Below are positions 41,626 through 54,921 of a stretch of DNA of 64,000 bases, in pieces. This DNA is from Xenorhabdus ishibashii (GTDB lineage Bacteria; Pseudomonadota; Gammaproteobacteria; Enterobacterales; Enterobacteriaceae). Each line of letters opens with the position of its first letter. The first letter of the stretch is position 1. Location: positions 1,612,001-1,676,000 of the forward strand of contig NZ_NJAK01000001.1 of the NCBI RefSeq assembly GCF_002632755.1, given 5' to 3'. The notes under the pieces were generated by a model. It was not told where the DNA came from. It made no database searches and was given only the letters and a program-made list of their open reading frames with translations. Both the position numbers and the translations under genes were made by a program.

Positions 41626-41656
41626 AAAAAAGGCGACTCTTCAGCCGCCTTTTTTA
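41626..41656 (-). promoter_or_regulatory. pyrE attenuator hairpin in the rph-pyrE spacer
   Basis: On the minus strand the sequence AAAAAAGGCGGCTGAAGAGTCGCCTTTTTT forms a stem-loop with a T tract, immediately after the rph stop and about 65 bp before pyrE. In E. coli the same spacer holds the UTP-sensing transcription attenuator, where tight coupling of ribosome and polymerase in rph prevents termination. The position and structure match that model. Confidence 0.88.
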
Positions 41657-42400
41657 TTATTTTAATGGATCTTGTTCTAACGCATCTCGCTGCGCTTTAA
41701 AAATCGTTTCCAATCCCTCTTTTGCCAATGAGAGTAGTGAAAGCAACTCATCATGGCTGAACGGTTCACCTTCTGCTGTGCCTTGCACTTCAATCATTCT
41801 GCCGTCATCCATCATGACGATATTCATATCAGTTTCAGCCGCAGAGTCTTCGACATATTCCAGATCACAACGTCCTTCACCCTCAACGATACCAACAGAT
41901 ACTGCCGCAACCATCGCTTTCAGTGGACTTTCTTTCAATTTGCCTTCTACAACCAACTTATTTAGGGCATCAACTAGTGCTACACAAGCACCAGAAATAG
42001 CCGCTGTACGAGTACCACCATCCGCTTGAATCACATCACAATCCAGCGTAATGGTGAATTCCCCTAGTTTTTTCAAATCGACGGCAGCACGTAATGAACG
42101 TGCAATCAGGCGTTGGATTTCCATCGTGCGGCCTGTTTGTTTGCCTTTGGCAGCTTCGCGCGCATTACGGCTATTGGTCGCCCGCGGCAACATGCCGTAT
42201 TCGGCGGTGATCCAGCCCTGTCCCTGACCTTTCAGGAAACGGGGAACGCCTTCTTCAACGGAGGCATTACATAACACTTTGGTATCCCCAAACTCCACCA
42301 GAACAGAGCCTTCCGCATGTTTGGTGTAATGACGGGTCATTTTAATAGGACGCACCTGCCCTGCTGACCTTCCTGCCGGACGCTTTCCTACTAAGCTCAT
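41657..42400 (-). CDS. rph: Ribonuclease PH
   Basis: It is a phosphorolytic 3'-5' exonuclease that trims tRNA 3' ends. Start ATG 42400 ([18 protein letters not shown]) has a GGAG ribosome-binding site; the further-upstream methionine in MNNGDH is not preferred. The 247 residues are full length with a complete C-terminus, unlike the frameshifted K-12 gene. [32 protein letters not shown] and [16 protein letters not shown] are family landmarks. Its translation probably sets pyrE attenuation. Confidence 0.96.
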   Translation of the reverse strand: MSLVGKRPAGRSAGQVRPIKMTRHYTKHAEGSVLVEFGDTKVLCNASVEEGVPRFLKGQGQGWITAEYGMLPRATNSRNAREAAKGKQTGRTMEIQRLIARSLRAAVDLKKLGEFTITLDCDVIQADGGTRTAAISGACVALVDALNKLVVEGKLKESPLKAMVAAVSVGIVEGEGRCDLEYVEDSAAETDMNIVMMDDGRMIEVQGTAEGEPFSHDELLSLLSLAKEGLETIFKAQRDALEQDPLK

Positions 42401-42525
42401 AGTGTGATCTCCGTTGTTCATACATTATTGGGAGCGCATTATACGGTCTAAAGCGGCGAATGCCTATCCTGCATCTACATGGGACGCTATAATCTGCACA
42501 TCATTTTATACATTGGGAACGAATT

Positions 42526-43389
42526 ATGATCCGTAGTATGACTGCTTTTGCACGGCGAGATATTAAGGGAGATTGGGGAAATGCAGCGTGGGAACTGCGT
42601 TCTGTCAATCAGCGTTACTTGGAAACCTATATTCGCCTGCCAGAGCAACTCAGAAGCCTTGAACCTGTCATCCGTGAGCGCATTCGTTCCCGTCTGACGC
42701 GCGGCAAAGTGGAATGTAACCTGCGTTTTGAGTTGAATACCCTTGCCCAAAATTCCTTGATCTTGAATGAAAAACTAGCAAAACAACTGGTTGAAGCAGC
42801 AAGCTGGGTTAAACAGCAGAGTAATGAAGGTGAAATTAATCCGGTAGATATCCTGCGCTGGCCGGGCGTGATGTCTGCCGAAGAGCAGGATTTAGATACC
42901 ATCAGTGCACAATTATTAGCAGAATTAGATCTGACGCTGGATTCTTTTATCCAGAGTCGAGAAACCGAAGGACAAGCGCTCAAAACACTGATTGAGCAAC
43001 GTTTGGATGCGGTAACTGTGGAAATGGCTAAAGTCCGAGAGCAAATGCCTGCAATCCTGCAATGGCAACGCGAACGCCTACAAACCAAGTTGGAAGAAGC
43101 ACAAATTCAGTTAGATAATAATCGCCTTGAGCAAGAACTAATTTTATTAGCTCAGCGTATTGATGTGGCAGAAGAGTTGGATCGTCTGGATGCCCATGTC
43201 AAAGAAACACGTAATATCCTGAAGAAAAAAGAAGCCGTCGGCCGCCGACTGGATTTTATGATGCAGGAATTTAACCGCGAATCAAATACATTGGCTTCAA
43301 AATCAATTAATGCGGATGTAACGAATTCTGCGATTGAACTGAAGGTATTGATTGAGCAGATGCGCGAGCAGATCCAGAATATTGAGTAA
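42526..43389 (+). CDS. yicC: YicC family endoribonuclease-like protein
   Basis: The 287-residue protein matches E. coli YicC throughout: IRSMTAFARRDIKGDWGNAAWELRSVNQRY at the start, a long central coiled-coil region (about 130-230) and the ending GRRLDFMMQEFNRESNTLASKS. YicC has been described as an endoribonuclease that affects small-RNA turnover. It is divergent from rph with about 125 bp between and is followed by a strong terminator. Confidence 0.95.
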   Translation: MIRSMTAFARRDIKGDWGNAAWELRSVNQRYLETYIRLPEQLRSLEPVIRERIRSRLTRGKVECNLRFELNTLAQNSLILNEKLAKQLVEAASWVKQQSNEGEINPVDILRWPGVMSAEEQDLDTISAQLLAELDLTLDSFIQSRETEGQALKTLIEQRLDAVTVEMAKVREQMPAILQWQRERLQTKLEEAQIQLDNNRLEQELILLAQRIDVAEELDRLDAHVKETRNILKKKEAVGRRLDFMMQEFNRESNTLASKSINADVTNSAIELKVLIEQMREQIQNIE

Positions 43390-43417
43390 CGTTTCTTAGC
43401 GAATCACGGCACATCAT

Positions 43418-43453
43418 AAAGCCAGTAGATACCTTGTTATCTCTGGCTTTTTT
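43418..43453 (+). terminator. Rho-independent terminator after yicC
   Basis: A stem made of AAAGCCAGTAGATA and TATCTCTGGCTTT, with one unpaired base and a short loop, is followed by a T run. It is 28 bp past the yicC stop. Confidence 0.92.
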
Positions 43454-43532
43454 ATTATCAGAGCATTACTGTAGTGATATAAGGATCTCGGACACCTCAA
43501 AAGCCTGCTTGTTATTAATATAACAATAAGGT

Positions 43533-43655
43533 ATGACAATGAAATTGAAACCGACCAAACGCCACTATTCCGTTGAATTTAAGCTGGAAGCGGTTCAGCA
43601 GGTTGTTCTCCATCATCAACGGGTTAATTATATAATGGGTAATATTAATTATTAG
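43533..43655 (+). pseudogene. IS3-family OrfA N-terminal fragment
   Basis: A 40-residue frame begins MTMKLKPTKRHYSVEFKLEA, then VQQVVLHHQ, which is the start of an IS3-family OrfA (helix-turn-helix protein). It breaks off after about 30 residues into unrelated sequence. The 5' flank (GGACACCTC near 43488) may be the left terminal repeat. The rest of the element is gone. It marks an insertion scar between yicC and the caspase-like pseudogene. Confidence 0.75.
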
Positions 43656-43718
43656 TATTGTTCAGCATAAAAAGAAATATATAAGGTTTTTTTAGATGAC
43701 ATACGGGGAGTAATTATT

Positions 43719-44404
43719 ATGAGAAATATTAAAGTTTTTCGGGGGGTTTATACATTCGAAGACACTTATCGCAGTCATTTTCGTTTATCAATATGCGCCC
43801 ATGGGGAATATGATACAGAACATTTTACCGGATATTTAGTAATTCCAAAAGAAAATCAAACAATAGGAAGAATAACACCTGCTCAATTATATGACCAATT
43901 ATCTAAAGAAGGAGTAATGATAAGTAAATTTCGATATATTCGTCTGATTGCATGTGATTCCGCAACCTGTGAGAAGGATAGTCCAGATTCCCCCTATAAC
44001 TTTGAAGATTCTTTTGCTTCGGAGTTTTCTAAATTGTGCCCAAATAATATTGTTATTGGTTATTTGGGGTTGTTAAAATACGTCATAATTATTTTAATCC
44101 AAATACATTAAGTTATGAACATGGCGAAGGCATTCAACGCAATGAAGAAGTGTTTAGAATAAATGATACTTATCAACTTCATTTCTCAGCACTTTCTCAG
44201 AATCAGACTGCTACTGCCGCTTTTAGGGCAGAAAAAGAAGCCTATTCAAAAGTAGAAACAAATGATCCTGTCACCCCAATACCTTTCTTGAGACCTAAAG
44301 AGCGGAGAAAACCGATAAATAATTTTGATGCAGATATGGAAAAGTATACCTCAATATGGTTTAAAAATGGCAAACGCATCGTCTCAGAAATTCTGATGTT
44401 ATAG
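43719..44404 (+). pseudogene. Caspase-like (clan CD / C80-like) cysteine peptidase domain protein, frameshifted
   Basis: Frame 1 (43719-44111) and the frame ending at 44404 join if one base is added at the GGGG run near 44066-44069, giving GYLGVVKIRHNYFNPN and a protein of about 228 residues. The first part has a β-strand then ICAHGEYD (candidate catalytic His28-Gly) and later RYIRLIACDSAT (candidate catalytic Cys79), spaced as in clan CD peptidases such as C80 or CHAT. FASEFSKLCPNNIVIGYLG also fits that fold's C-terminal half. The C-terminal 90 residues have no known motif. It is AT-rich beside GC-richer neighbours, between an IS3 scar and asd, which suggests horizontal origin. Family assignment is moderate. 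Confidence 0.55.
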
Positions 44405-44494
44405 CTCATAAATATACTTGCACCTTTTGCCATATTTTGTCAGTTTTAATGAGATTAGTGGTATCTGATGAACATCTTTCAAGGCAGGGTAAAC

Positions 44495-45615
44495 ATGAGT
44501 AAGAGTGTAGGTTTTATCGGCTGGCGCGGTATGGTCGGCTCAGTATTGATGCAACGGATGGTAGAAGAGCAGGATTTTGACGAAATAAATCCGGTTTTCT
44601 TTACTACTTCCCAACACGGGCTTCCTGCCCCGCAGTTTACAATAAATAGTGCAGGAAAATCGGGAGTCTTACAGGATGCTTTTGATATTGAGGCGCTGAG
44701 TGCGCTGGATATTATCATTAGCTGTCAGGGGGGGACTATACCAATGAAATCTACCCTAAACTGAGAGCAACTGGCTGGCAGGGATATTGGATCGATGCCG
44801 CTTCTACGCTGCGTATGCATGATGATGCCGTCATTATTCTTGATCCTGTTAACCACCAACATATCCAAGATAGCTTAAATAAAGGCATCAAGACTTTTGT
44901 TGGCGGTAACTGTACCGTTAGCTTGATGCTGATGTCATTGGGAGGGTTGTTTGCCAATGATTTGATTGAATGGGCGTCGGTATCAAGCTATCAGGCGGCT
45001 TCTGGTGGTGGTGCTCGCCATATGCGTGAATTGTTGGTGCAAATGGGAATGCTGCATCATCAGGTTGCTGAGGAGTTACAGAACCCCGCTTCCGCGATTT
45101 TGGATATTGAAAAATGTGTAACGGATTTTACCCGCAGTGGTGCATTGCCGACGGATCAATTTGGTGTGCCTTTAGCGGGGAGCTTGATTCCTTGGATTGA
45201 TAAGCAACTGGAAAATGGGCAAAGCCGCGAAGAGTGGAAAGGTCAGGCGGAAACCAACAAGATCTTGAACACGGGCAAGAATGTGATCCCGATTGACGGC
45301 CTGTGTGTTCGTATCGGGGCATTGCGCTGTCATAGTCAGGCTTTTACACTGAAATTGAAAAAAGATATTCCTATCCATGAAATTGAAACATTGTTGGCTT
45401 CCCATAATGATTGGGTTCGTGTTATTCCCAATGATCGTGAGCTAACGATACGTGAGTTAACGCCGGCAGCGGTTACGGGCACTTTGAATACGCCAGTGGG
45501 TCGTCTGCGTAAGCTGAATATGGGACCGGAATATTTATCTGCCTTTACGGTGGGCGATCAGTTGCTATGGGGAGCAGCCGAGCCTTTGCGCCGTATGTTA
45601 CGTATTTTGCTGTAA
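44495..45615 (+). pseudogene. asd: Aspartate-semialdehyde dehydrogenase, frameshifted at a G7 tract
   Basis: It would reduce aspartyl phosphate to aspartate semialdehyde for lysine, DAP, threonine and methionine synthesis. The start at ATG 44495 gives MSKSVGFIGWRGMVGSVLMQ. The frame breaks at seven G (44728-44734). Eight G would restore [20 protein letters not shown] and continue to the second frame (from 44815), a complete enzyme of about 370 residues. The catalytic Cys motif [29 protein letters not shown] and [11 protein letters not shown] are all intact, so the only visible damage is one base. It may be a recent pseudogene, a sequencing error or an unstable tract. Confidence 0.85.
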
Positions 45616-45688
45616 GAATTAATAGTGGAATGATATTTATCCCAGATAGCACAGGGTTATCTGGGATAATAGGATTTAAGCAGTAATA

Positions 45689-48121
<2,433 letters not shown>

Positions 48122-49213
48122 TTAATCCTGTGGTTGAACCTCTATTTTGCCATGTTCTACGCGAAACATCCTGCTATTTACATCAATCATGTCTGTAACT
48201 TGCCCGGATGTGATTGCACTGACAAACACCTGAGCTTGCGTAGATTTTAGACGCTCGGCTAATAGCTGACGACGGCCGGCATCCAATTCTGAGGCAAAAT
48301 CATCAAGCAGATACAGGCATTTTTGCCCGCTCTGTCGGGTGAAATATTCACCCTGTGCTAACCTCAATGCGCACATCAGTAACTTCAACTGACCACGGGA
48401 CAGCATATCTTCTACTGGTGTACCGTCCACCCTGATCCGCAGATCGGCTTTATGTGGGCCAGAAGCGGTGTAGGTTAGCGATCTGTCGCGCTCAAACTGC
48501 CGCGCGAGCAGTTGTGCATATTCACTCTCTTTGTCCCAACCTTGCTGGAAGCTGATACTGAGTGTGAATTCAGGTAAAAATTGTTTGCAGGTTTTTTCTA
48601 TATCCTCGGAAATTCCTGCAATATATTCCGCCCGCCATTGACTAATATCGGTTGCCAATGGGACGAGTTCTCGATCCCAATGCTGAATTTGGCTGTATCG
48701 GGTGACTTGTCGCAGAGCCGCATTCCGTTGCTTAAGCAGTCTTTTCAGGTTAACCCAGGCAGCAAAAAAGCGTGGCTCATTGTGAAAGCATCCCCAGTCA
48801 ATAAAGGCTCGACGATATTTCGGGCCACCATTTAGCAACGTAAAACCTTCTGGCGTGATGAGTTGCATCGGCAGTATTTTCGCTAATTCAGCAATTTTAT
48901 GTCCATCACTGCCATCTATTCTGACTTTGCTGTCGCCTTGGCGGTTTTTGCTTAATCCCACTGACAAGATACGTTCATAGGATTGCTGAGCAAGTCGCCC
49001 ATGAAGAATGAACTCTTCGCAATCATGGCGAATCACCCTTCCTGCCTGAATACTGCGAAAAGCACGGCCATGACCCAATGTATAAATGGCTTCCAATATA
49101 CTTGTTTTGCCGCTACCGTTTGGCCCAACCAGAAAATTAAAACCGGTTGCCAGTGGCAAGTCAGCATCCGCGATATTACGGAAATCGCGGATCAGCAAAC
49201 GCGAGAGAATCAT
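48122..49213 (-). CDS. recF: DNA replication and repair protein RecF
   Basis: RecF is an SMC-like ATPase that loads RecA at gaps through RecOR. The 363 residues start with [20 protein letters not shown]. Walker A is [12 protein letters not shown] (residues about 30-41). The ABC signature is seen as [17 protein letters not shown] and Walker B as [13 protein letters not shown]. The C-terminus differs from E. coli beyond the D-loop. It starts 17 bp after dnaN. Confidence 0.98.
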   Translation of the reverse strand: MILSRLLIRDFRNIADADLPLATGFNFLVGPNGSGKTSILEAIYTLGHGRAFRSIQAGRVIRHDCEEFILHGRLAQQSYERILSVGLSKNRQGDSKVRIDGSDGHKIAELAKILPMQLITPEGFTLLNGGPKYRRAFIDWGCFHNEPRFFAAWVNLKRLLKQRNAALRQVTRYSQIQHWDRELVPLATDISQWRAEYIAGISEDIEKTCKQFLPEFTLSISFQQGWDKESEYAQLLARQFERDRSLTYTASGPHKADLRIRVDGTPVEDMLSRGQLKLLMCALRLAQGEYFTRQSGQKCLYLLDDFASELDAGRRQLLAERLKSTQAQVFVSAITSGQVTDMIDVNSRMFRVEHGKIEVQPQD

Positions 49214-49230
49214 ATAATGAGTTAATTTTG

Positions 49231-50331
49231 TTACAGGCGCATTGGCATCACGACATAAGTCGCAGCCTGGCTGGCTGAATTCTCAATTTTTACGCTGGAT
49301 GTGGCATCGGTTAGCAGGAGACTCACTTGCTCGCATTTCAATGCGTTTAGAACATCCAATATGTAGCTGACATTGAAGCCAATTTCCATTTCAGTACCCT
49401 GGTAACTGACATCAACAATCTCTTCCGCTTCTTCTTGCTCTGGATTATTAGCGGTAATTCTAAGCTGGTTTTCGCTTAAATAGATGCGTACGCCCCTGAA
49501 TTTTTCATTGGATAAAATCGCTGCCCGCGAAAATGCCTGTTTAAGCATGTCGCAATTGGCTTCCAATGTTTTATCAGGATTTTTGGGTAATACGCGGCGA
49601 TAATCAGGAAAACGGCCATCAACCAGCTTCGATGTGAAGATAAAATCACCAACATGGGCACGAATGTTATTGCTGCCAATCTGCAATTGCAGTGGATTGT
49701 CACCGCCATCCAGCAGACGCATTAATTCAATAACGCCCTTACGCGGGACGATCACGGAATGGGATGGCAGATTTTGCCCGATGCTCATGGAGCAAACTGC
49801 CAAACGGTGACCATCTGTGGAAACGGTACGCAGTTCTTCGCCTTCAGTTTCAAACAACATACCATTCAAGTAATAGCGAACATCCTGATGCGCCATGGAA
49901 AATTGAGTGGATTCAATCAGGCGTTTCAGTGTGGCCTGAGGTAAAGAAAATTCGACTTCGCTCTGCCAATCATCAAGATTGGGAAAATCTGAAGCGGGTA
50001 GAGTAGAGAGTGAAAAACGGCTGCGACCAGAACGAACAAGAATTCGATCGCCATCCAGTTCTACACTGATTTCTGCTCCGTCAGGCAACCCGCGCCAGAT
50101 ATCGAAAAATTTACGCGCGGGAACAGTGGTTGCACCTTGTTCATGTGGCTGGGTAAGTGTCACCCTAGCCTTCATTTCCATTTCCAAATCGGTGCCCGTC
50201 AGTAGCAGGGAGCCTTCTATTACCTGCAATAATAAGTTGCCTAAAATAGGCAGGGTAGGGCGACCGCCTAAGGGGCTGCTAACCTGTTGCAGAGGTTTTA
50301 ATAATTGCTCACGTTCAATGATAAATTTCAT
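49231..50331 (-). CDS. dnaN: DNA polymerase III beta sliding clamp
   Basis: The 366 residues equal E. coli DnaN, the processivity clamp that forms a dimeric ring. It has three repeated domains of about 120 residues. It begins [22 protein letters not shown] and ends [22 protein letters not shown], the MPMRL tail being the hydrophobic-cleft end that binds clamp partners. It lies 4 bp after dnaA and is cotranscribed with it. Confidence 0.99.
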   Translation of the reverse strand: MKFIIEREQLLKPLQQVSSPLGGRPTLPILGNLLLQVIEGSLLLTGTDLEMEMKARVTLTQPHEQGATTVPARKFFDIWRGLPDGAEISVELDGDRILVRSGRSRFSLSTLPASDFPNLDDWQSEVEFSLPQATLKRLIESTQFSMAHQDVRYYLNGMLFETEGEELRTVSTDGHRLAVCSMSIGQNLPSHSVIVPRKGVIELMRLLDGGDNPLQLQIGSNNIRAHVGDFIFTSKLVDGRFPDYRRVLPKNPDKTLEANCDMLKQAFSRAAILSNEKFRGVRIYLSENQLRITANNPEQEEAEEIVDVSYQGTEMEIGFNVSYILDVLNALKCEQVSLLLTDATSSVKIENSASQAATYVVMPMRL

Positions 50332-50335
50332 AGCG

Positions 50336-51724
50336 CTAGGAAGACAATGTTCTGATTAAGTTAGAAAAATCCTCTTTGATGTCGTGACTCTCTTCACGTA
50401 GTTGTTCGATTTTACGACAAGCGTGAAGTACAGTTGTATGGTCACGCCCACCAAAGGCATCCCCGATTTCAGGCAAGCTGTGATTGGTCAGCTCTTTTGC
50501 CAACGCCATTGCCATTTGTCTCGGACGGGCAACGGAACGTGAACGGCGCTTGGAAAGCAGATCCGCGACCTTGATTTTGTAATATTCAGCCACAGTTTTC
50601 TGAATATTATCAATGGTTACTAGCTTTTCCTGTAGAGCCAATAAGTCACGTAATGCTTCGCGGACAAAATCAATAGTAATCGCACGGCCTGTAAAATTGG
50701 CATTGGCAATGACTCGATTTAAAGCACCTTCGAGTTCACGAACGTTAGATCGCAGGCGTTTAGCAATAAAGAAAGCCACTTCCCCAGGTAGTTGGATTTG
50801 ATTTTCGTCTGCTTTCTTCATCAGAATAGCAACGCGAGTTTCCAGCTCAGGCGGTTCAATGGCAACAGTCAATCCCCAGCCAAAACGGGATTTTAACCGA
50901 TCTTCGACGCCATTTATCTCTTTTGGATAGCGATCGGATGTCAGAATAATCTGTTGATTACCTTCTAACAGAGCATTGAACGTGTGAAAGAATTCTTCTT
51001 GGGATCGCTCTTTATTTGCAAAAAATTGAATATCATCGATCAATAGAGCATCCACTGAGCGATAATAACGTTTAAACTCTTCTATCGCATTGTTTTGCAA
51101 TGCTTTTACCATATCCTGAACGAAGCGTTCAGAGTGCATATAAACCACTTTTGCATTGGCCTTGCGTGCCATAATGCTATTGCCGACAGCATGCAAAAGG
51201 TGGGTTTTGCCCAATCCGGTTCCGCCATAGAGGAACAGAGGATTGTAGGCCCCCCCTGGATTATCAGCCACTTGTCTGGCGGCGGCTCTGGCGAGTTGGT
51301 TAGATTTACCTTCAACAAAGTTATCGAATGTATGCTTGGGATTAACATTGGAACGATAGGATAACTCTGGCTGGATCTTTGCGTTGTCCCAGCTTGGGCG
51401 TACTGATGTACTGGACGGCGCAGCAGTCACCGGCATATCGGCAATGATTTTCTGAGATTTAGACTGGCTTGGCGAAACAGGCTTATTCCCTACTTCAAAA
51501 CGCAGTAACGGTACTTCAGGACCACAGAAATCATTTAATAACAAATTGATATTATTAATATATTTCTCTCTTACCCAATCCAACACAAAACGGTTGGGAG
51601 CATAGAGAGCCAAAGTGTTATCACTCAGTTCTGCCTGAAGGGGTCGTATCCACATACTGAATTCTGTGGCAGGTAACTCATCCTGCAATCGGGCAAGACA
51701 TTGCTGCCAAAGCGAAAGTGACAC
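50336..51724 (-). CDS. dnaA: Chromosomal replication initiator protein DnaA
   Basis: DnaA binds DnaA boxes at oriC and opens the duplex. The 462 residues show domain I (1-85: [24 protein letters not shown], DnaB contacts), a variable linker (about 85-130), the AAA+ domain III (about 130-345: Walker [12 protein letters not shown], Walker [14 protein letters not shown]) and the DNA-binding domain IV (about 370-462: the signature [18 protein letters not shown]). It is slightly shorter than E. coli DnaA in the linker. The 730-bp upstream region contains a DnaA box, consistent with autoregulation. Confidence 0.99.
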   Translation of the reverse strand: MSLSLWQQCLARLQDELPATEFSMWIRPLQAELSDNTLALYAPNRFVLDWVREKYINNINLLLNDFCGPEVPLLRFEVGNKPVSPSQSKSQKIIADMPVTAAPSSTSVRPSWDNAKIQPELSYRSNVNPKHTFDNFVEGKSNQLARAAARQVADNPGGAYNPLFLYGGTGLGKTHLLHAVGNSIMARKANAKVVYMHSERFVQDMVKALQNNAIEEFKRYYRSVDALLIDDIQFFANKERSQEEFFHTFNALLEGNQQIILTSDRYPKEINGVEDRLKSRFGWGLTVAIEPPELETRVAILMKKADENQIQLPGEVAFFIAKRLRSNVRELEGALNRVIANANFTGRAITIDFVREALRDLLALQEKLVTIDNIQKTVAEYYKIKVADLLSKRRSRSVARPRQMAMALAKELTNHSLPEIGDAFGGRDHTTVLHACRKIEQLREESHDIKEDFSNLIRTLSS

Positions 51725-51962
51725 GGCGAACTCCCCTAAAACAAGACCAATAAAAGAAACCGGAATAAAAGATACGTTATATTGGGCACAAGGCGTTATT
51801 CCTCATGGCGAGGAAGATAGCATGTACCTTGTGGCGATTTTTAACATCATCGCTCCCCAGAAGCCCACATAATCTGTATATAGAGAGACTGGGATCGGGA
51901 TCAACGATCATAACGCAAAAGACGACACAAATCCTCATTCTTTTACACAGCTTTGACGCTTT

Positions 51963-51971
51963 TTATCCACA
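51963..51971 (+). promoter_or_regulatory. Consensus DnaA box
   Basis: TTATCCACA, a perfect match to the high-affinity R1-type box, about 240 bp upstream of the dnaA start. In E. coli a box in this region mediates autorepression of dnaA. Confidence 0.85.
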
Positions 51972-52134
51972 GGGAGATCACCATGCTTTGGCACTTGCAG
52001 AATATAAAGGCCCATAAGAGATACTGTAGTGTAATCATGATATATAGCAAACTTCATTTAATTATCGTTTGAAATTCAATATGCAAATAATGTTATGTTC
52101 ATACAGTAAGAATGCAGCGATCTGTGTATGATCC

Positions 52135-52162
52135 TTGCGCTTTATTACACAGTCCGTATAAT
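52135..52162 (+). promoter_or_regulatory. Sigma-70 promoter for rpmH-rnpA
   Basis: A -35 TTGCGC (52135-52140) and a perfect -10 TATAAT (52157-52162) are 16 bp apart, facing rpmH. This leaves a leader of roughly 290 bases before the start codon. Confidence 0.75.
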
Positions 52163-52446
52163 CTTGCACCCTGCGTGTTACGCCAACGATTTTTTCCGGT
52201 TAGGTCTGGTGAGGATTTGGGGTTAGCACTTCGGGTAGCAAAAAGTCTGACCTGTCTGTGATTGAAGTAAAAAATCCGACAGGGAGGCGGTCAGGCTCGT
52301 GTCATCTTAGATTGACGAGGGGTAGTACATTTTATTACAATCCTGCCTCTTTCTCTATATTGATGTTGCGACTGAGGCATCGGTGTCTACTTTATTCTCA
52401 CTGGTCGCCAACGCATTTGCTGAATCAGTAACAAATTTTAAGTTAG

Positions 52447-52599
<153 letters not shown>

Positions 52600-52616
52600 T
52601 AAAGCTAACCAACCAA

Positions 52617-52976
52617 GTGGTTAAGCTCGCTTTTCCGAGGGAGTTACGTTTGTTAACTCCCGAGCATTTCACTTATGTTTTCCAGCAGCCGCAACGGGCA
52701 AGCTCCGCAGAGATCACGATTCTTGGACGCTTGAATGAGCTGGGGCATCCCCGCATCGGTCTAACCATCGCCAAAAAGAATGTTAAACGCGCCCATGAGC
52801 GTAATCGCATTAAGCGACTGGCTCGTGAAAGTTTTCGTTTAAACCAGCATAAATTGCCTCCAATGGATTTTGTGGTTTTGGTGAGGAAAGGGGTCGCTGA
52901 GCTCGATAACCGTGAGCTAACGGAAGCTTTGGGCAAATTATGGCGTCGTCACTGTCGCTTGGCTCGCGCCTCCTGA
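52617..52976 (+). CDS. rnpA: Ribonuclease P protein component
   Basis: RnpA is the basic protein subunit of RNase P, which cleaves tRNA 5' leaders. It starts with GTG at 52617 ([20 protein letters not shown]), as in E. coli, and has 119 residues. The RNR motif is in [33 protein letters not shown] is also conserved. It overlaps yidD by 37 bp. Confidence 0.98.
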   Translation: MVKLAFPRELRLLTPEHFTYVFQQPQRASSAEITILGRLNELGHPRIGLTIAKKNVKRAHERNRIKRLARESFRLNQHKLPPMDFVVLVRKGVAELDNRELTEALGKLWRRHCRLARAS

Positions 52977-53200
52977 TTGCTTTGATCAGAGGCTATCAGT
53001 TAGTGATTAGTCCACTGCTGGGGCCTCGTTGTCGTTTCAATCCTACCTGTTCCCACTATGGCATAGAGGCATTGCGCAGGTTTGGGATGATAAAAGGCAG
53101 TTGGTTAACAGTGAAACGCGTATTAAAATGCCACCCTTTACACGAAGGTGGTGATGATCCTGTCCCACCTAAAAAAAACGACGATAACAGAGAACATTAA
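52940..53200 (+). CDS. yidD: Membrane protein insertion efficiency factor YidD
   Basis: This 86-residue protein has an amphipathic N-terminus ([20 protein letters not shown]) and the family Cys motif [19 protein letters not shown], then [13 protein letters not shown]. YidD aids YidC-dependent insertion of inner-membrane proteins. It lies inside the rnpA end and 2 bp before yidC. Confidence 0.97.
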   Translation: MASSLSLGSRLLIALIRGYQLVISPLLGPRCRFNPTCSHYGIEALRRFGMIKGSWLTVKRVLKCHPLHEGGDDPVPPKKNDDNREH

Positions 53201-53202
53201 CG

Positions 53203-54819
53203 ATGGATTCGCAACGCAATCTTCTTCTCATCGCTCTGCTGTTTGTTTCGTTCCTGGTCTGGCAGGCGTGGGAAAATGATAAAAACCCACAACCAACGAC
53301 CCAGATCACGCAGCAAGCAAATACTACGCTGAGTAGCGAAGCAAGCAGTGGGCAAGGTAAACTGATCACCGTAAAAACGGATGTGCTTTCATTGTACATC
53401 AATACCCGTGGCGGTGATATCGAGGAGGCTGATCTGCTGGCCTATCCTGATACCCTCGGTTCCAAGACCCCGTTTAAACTGCTGGAAACAACCCCTGAAT
53501 TCACTTATCAGGCTCAAAGTGGATTAACGGGTATCAATGGTCCAGATAATCAAGCTGAACGCCCGCTTTATCATGCCACTCAGAATAGCTTTGTTTTGGC
53601 TGATGGACAGAATGAATTGCGTATTCCAATGACTTATACCGCGCCGGACGGCGTTGTTTATGTCAAAACCTTCGTTTTAAAACGTGGCGACTATGCCGTT
53701 TCTGTTGATTACAACGTCAATAACGTCACTGATAAACCATTACAGATGGCGTTTTTCGGTCAGTTGAAGCAGAGCGTTGAGCTGCCAAAACATCGTGATA
53801 CTGGCAGCAGCAACTTTGCCCTGCATACTTATCGTGGTGCTGCTTACTCTTCTGATGAAGAAAAATACGAAAAATACAAATTTGATGATATTGAAAGTAA
53901 AGCGCTTGCCGTAACCACAAAAGGCGGCTGGGTAGCGATGCTCCAGCAATATTTCGCCACTGCGTGGGTGCCGGAAGAAGGCAAAACCAGTACTTTCTAT
54001 ACCAAAGACCTGAAAAACCAAAAAATGGCGATAATCGGGTACAAAGGTGAAGACATCAATATTGCGCCAAACAGCCAGCAAAATATCTCTTCTACCCTGT
54101 GGGTTGGCCCTGAAATTCAGGACAAAATGGCAGCGGTTGCACCACATCTGGATCTGACCGTAGATTACGGTTGGTTATGGTTTATTTCTCAGCCGTTATT
54201 TAAGTTGCTGAAATTCCTGCATGAGTTCATCGGTAACTGGGGCTTCTCCATTATTGCGATTACCTTTATCGTGCGCGGTATCATGTATCCGCTGACTAAG
54301 GCGCAATATACCTCAATGGCGAAAATGCGCCTGTTGCAGCCAAAAATCACGGCAATGCGTGAGCGTTTTGGTGATGACCGTCAGCGTATGAGCCAGGAAA
54401 TGATGGCGCTGTATAAGACAGAGAAAGTAAACCCGCTGGGCGGCTGTTTGCCTCTGGTGATTCAGATGCCAATCTTCCTCGCATTGTATTACATGTTGAT
54501 GGGTTCTGTTGAGTTGCGCCATGCCCCATTCATTGGTTGGATTAAGGACTTGTCTGCTCAAGATCCTTACTACATCCTGCCATTGCTGATGGGTGTGACC
54601 ATGTTTGTTATCCAGAAACTGTCACCGACAACCGTGACTGACCCAATGCAGCAGAAGATCATGACCTACATGCCTGTCGTGTTCACTGTCTTCTTCCTGT
54701 GGTTCCCGTCTGGTCTGGTGTTGTACTACATCGTCAGTAACCTGGTTACCATTATCCAGCAGCAAGTTATTTTCCGCAGTCTGGAAAAACATGGCTTACA
54801 TACCCGCGAGAAAAAATAG
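53203..54819 (+). CDS. yidC: Membrane protein insertase YidC
   Basis: YidC inserts and folds inner-membrane proteins, alone or with SecYEG. The 538 residues begin [21 protein letters not shown] (first membrane helix), followed by a large periplasmic domain (about 25-340) and five conserved membrane helices near the C-terminus (about 345-525). The cytoplasmic hairpin [20 protein letters not shown] contains the conserved basic patch; the helices include [20 protein letters not shown], with the membrane arginine at the start of TM2. It is slightly shorter than the 548 of E. coli. Confidence 0.98.
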   Translation: MDSQRNLLLIALLFVSFLVWQAWENDKNPQPTTQITQQANTTLSSEASSGQGKLITVKTDVLSLYINTRGGDIEEADLLAYPDTLGSKTPFKLLETTPEFTYQAQSGLTGINGPDNQAERPLYHATQNSFVLADGQNELRIPMTYTAPDGVVYVKTFVLKRGDYAVSVDYNVNNVTDKPLQMAFFGQLKQSVELPKHRDTGSSNFALHTYRGAAYSSDEEKYEKYKFDDIESKALAVTTKGGWVAMLQQYFATAWVPEEGKTSTFYTKDLKNQKMAIIGYKGEDINIAPNSQQNISSTLWVGPEIQDKMAAVAPHLDLTVDYGWLWFISQPLFKLLKFLHEFIGNWGFSIIAITFIVRGIMYPLTKAQYTSMAKMRLLQPKITAMRERFGDDRQRMSQEMMALYKTEKVNPLGGCLPLVIQMPIFLALYYMLMGSVELRHAPFIGWIKDLSAQDPYYILPLLMGVTMFVIQKLSPTTVTDPMQQKIMTYMPVVFTVFFLWFPSGLVLYYIVSNLVTIIQQQVIFRSLEKHGLHTREKK

Positions 54820-54850
54820 CTGGTTTTTTAATTAAAACAAATATAAGTGG

Positions 54851-54872
54851 AAGGCGGTCATTGGCCGCCTTT
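54851..54872. terminator. Terminator-like hairpin between yidC and mnmE
   Basis: The inverted repeat AAGGCGG/CCGCCTT, with a short loop and T-rich flank, lies 31 bp past the yidC stop. It could limit read-through into mnmE. Confidence 0.65.
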
Positions 54873-54921
54873 ATTATTTCAGTTTGAAAGATAACGAACA
54901 TAGGTCAAAAGAGAGAATTTC

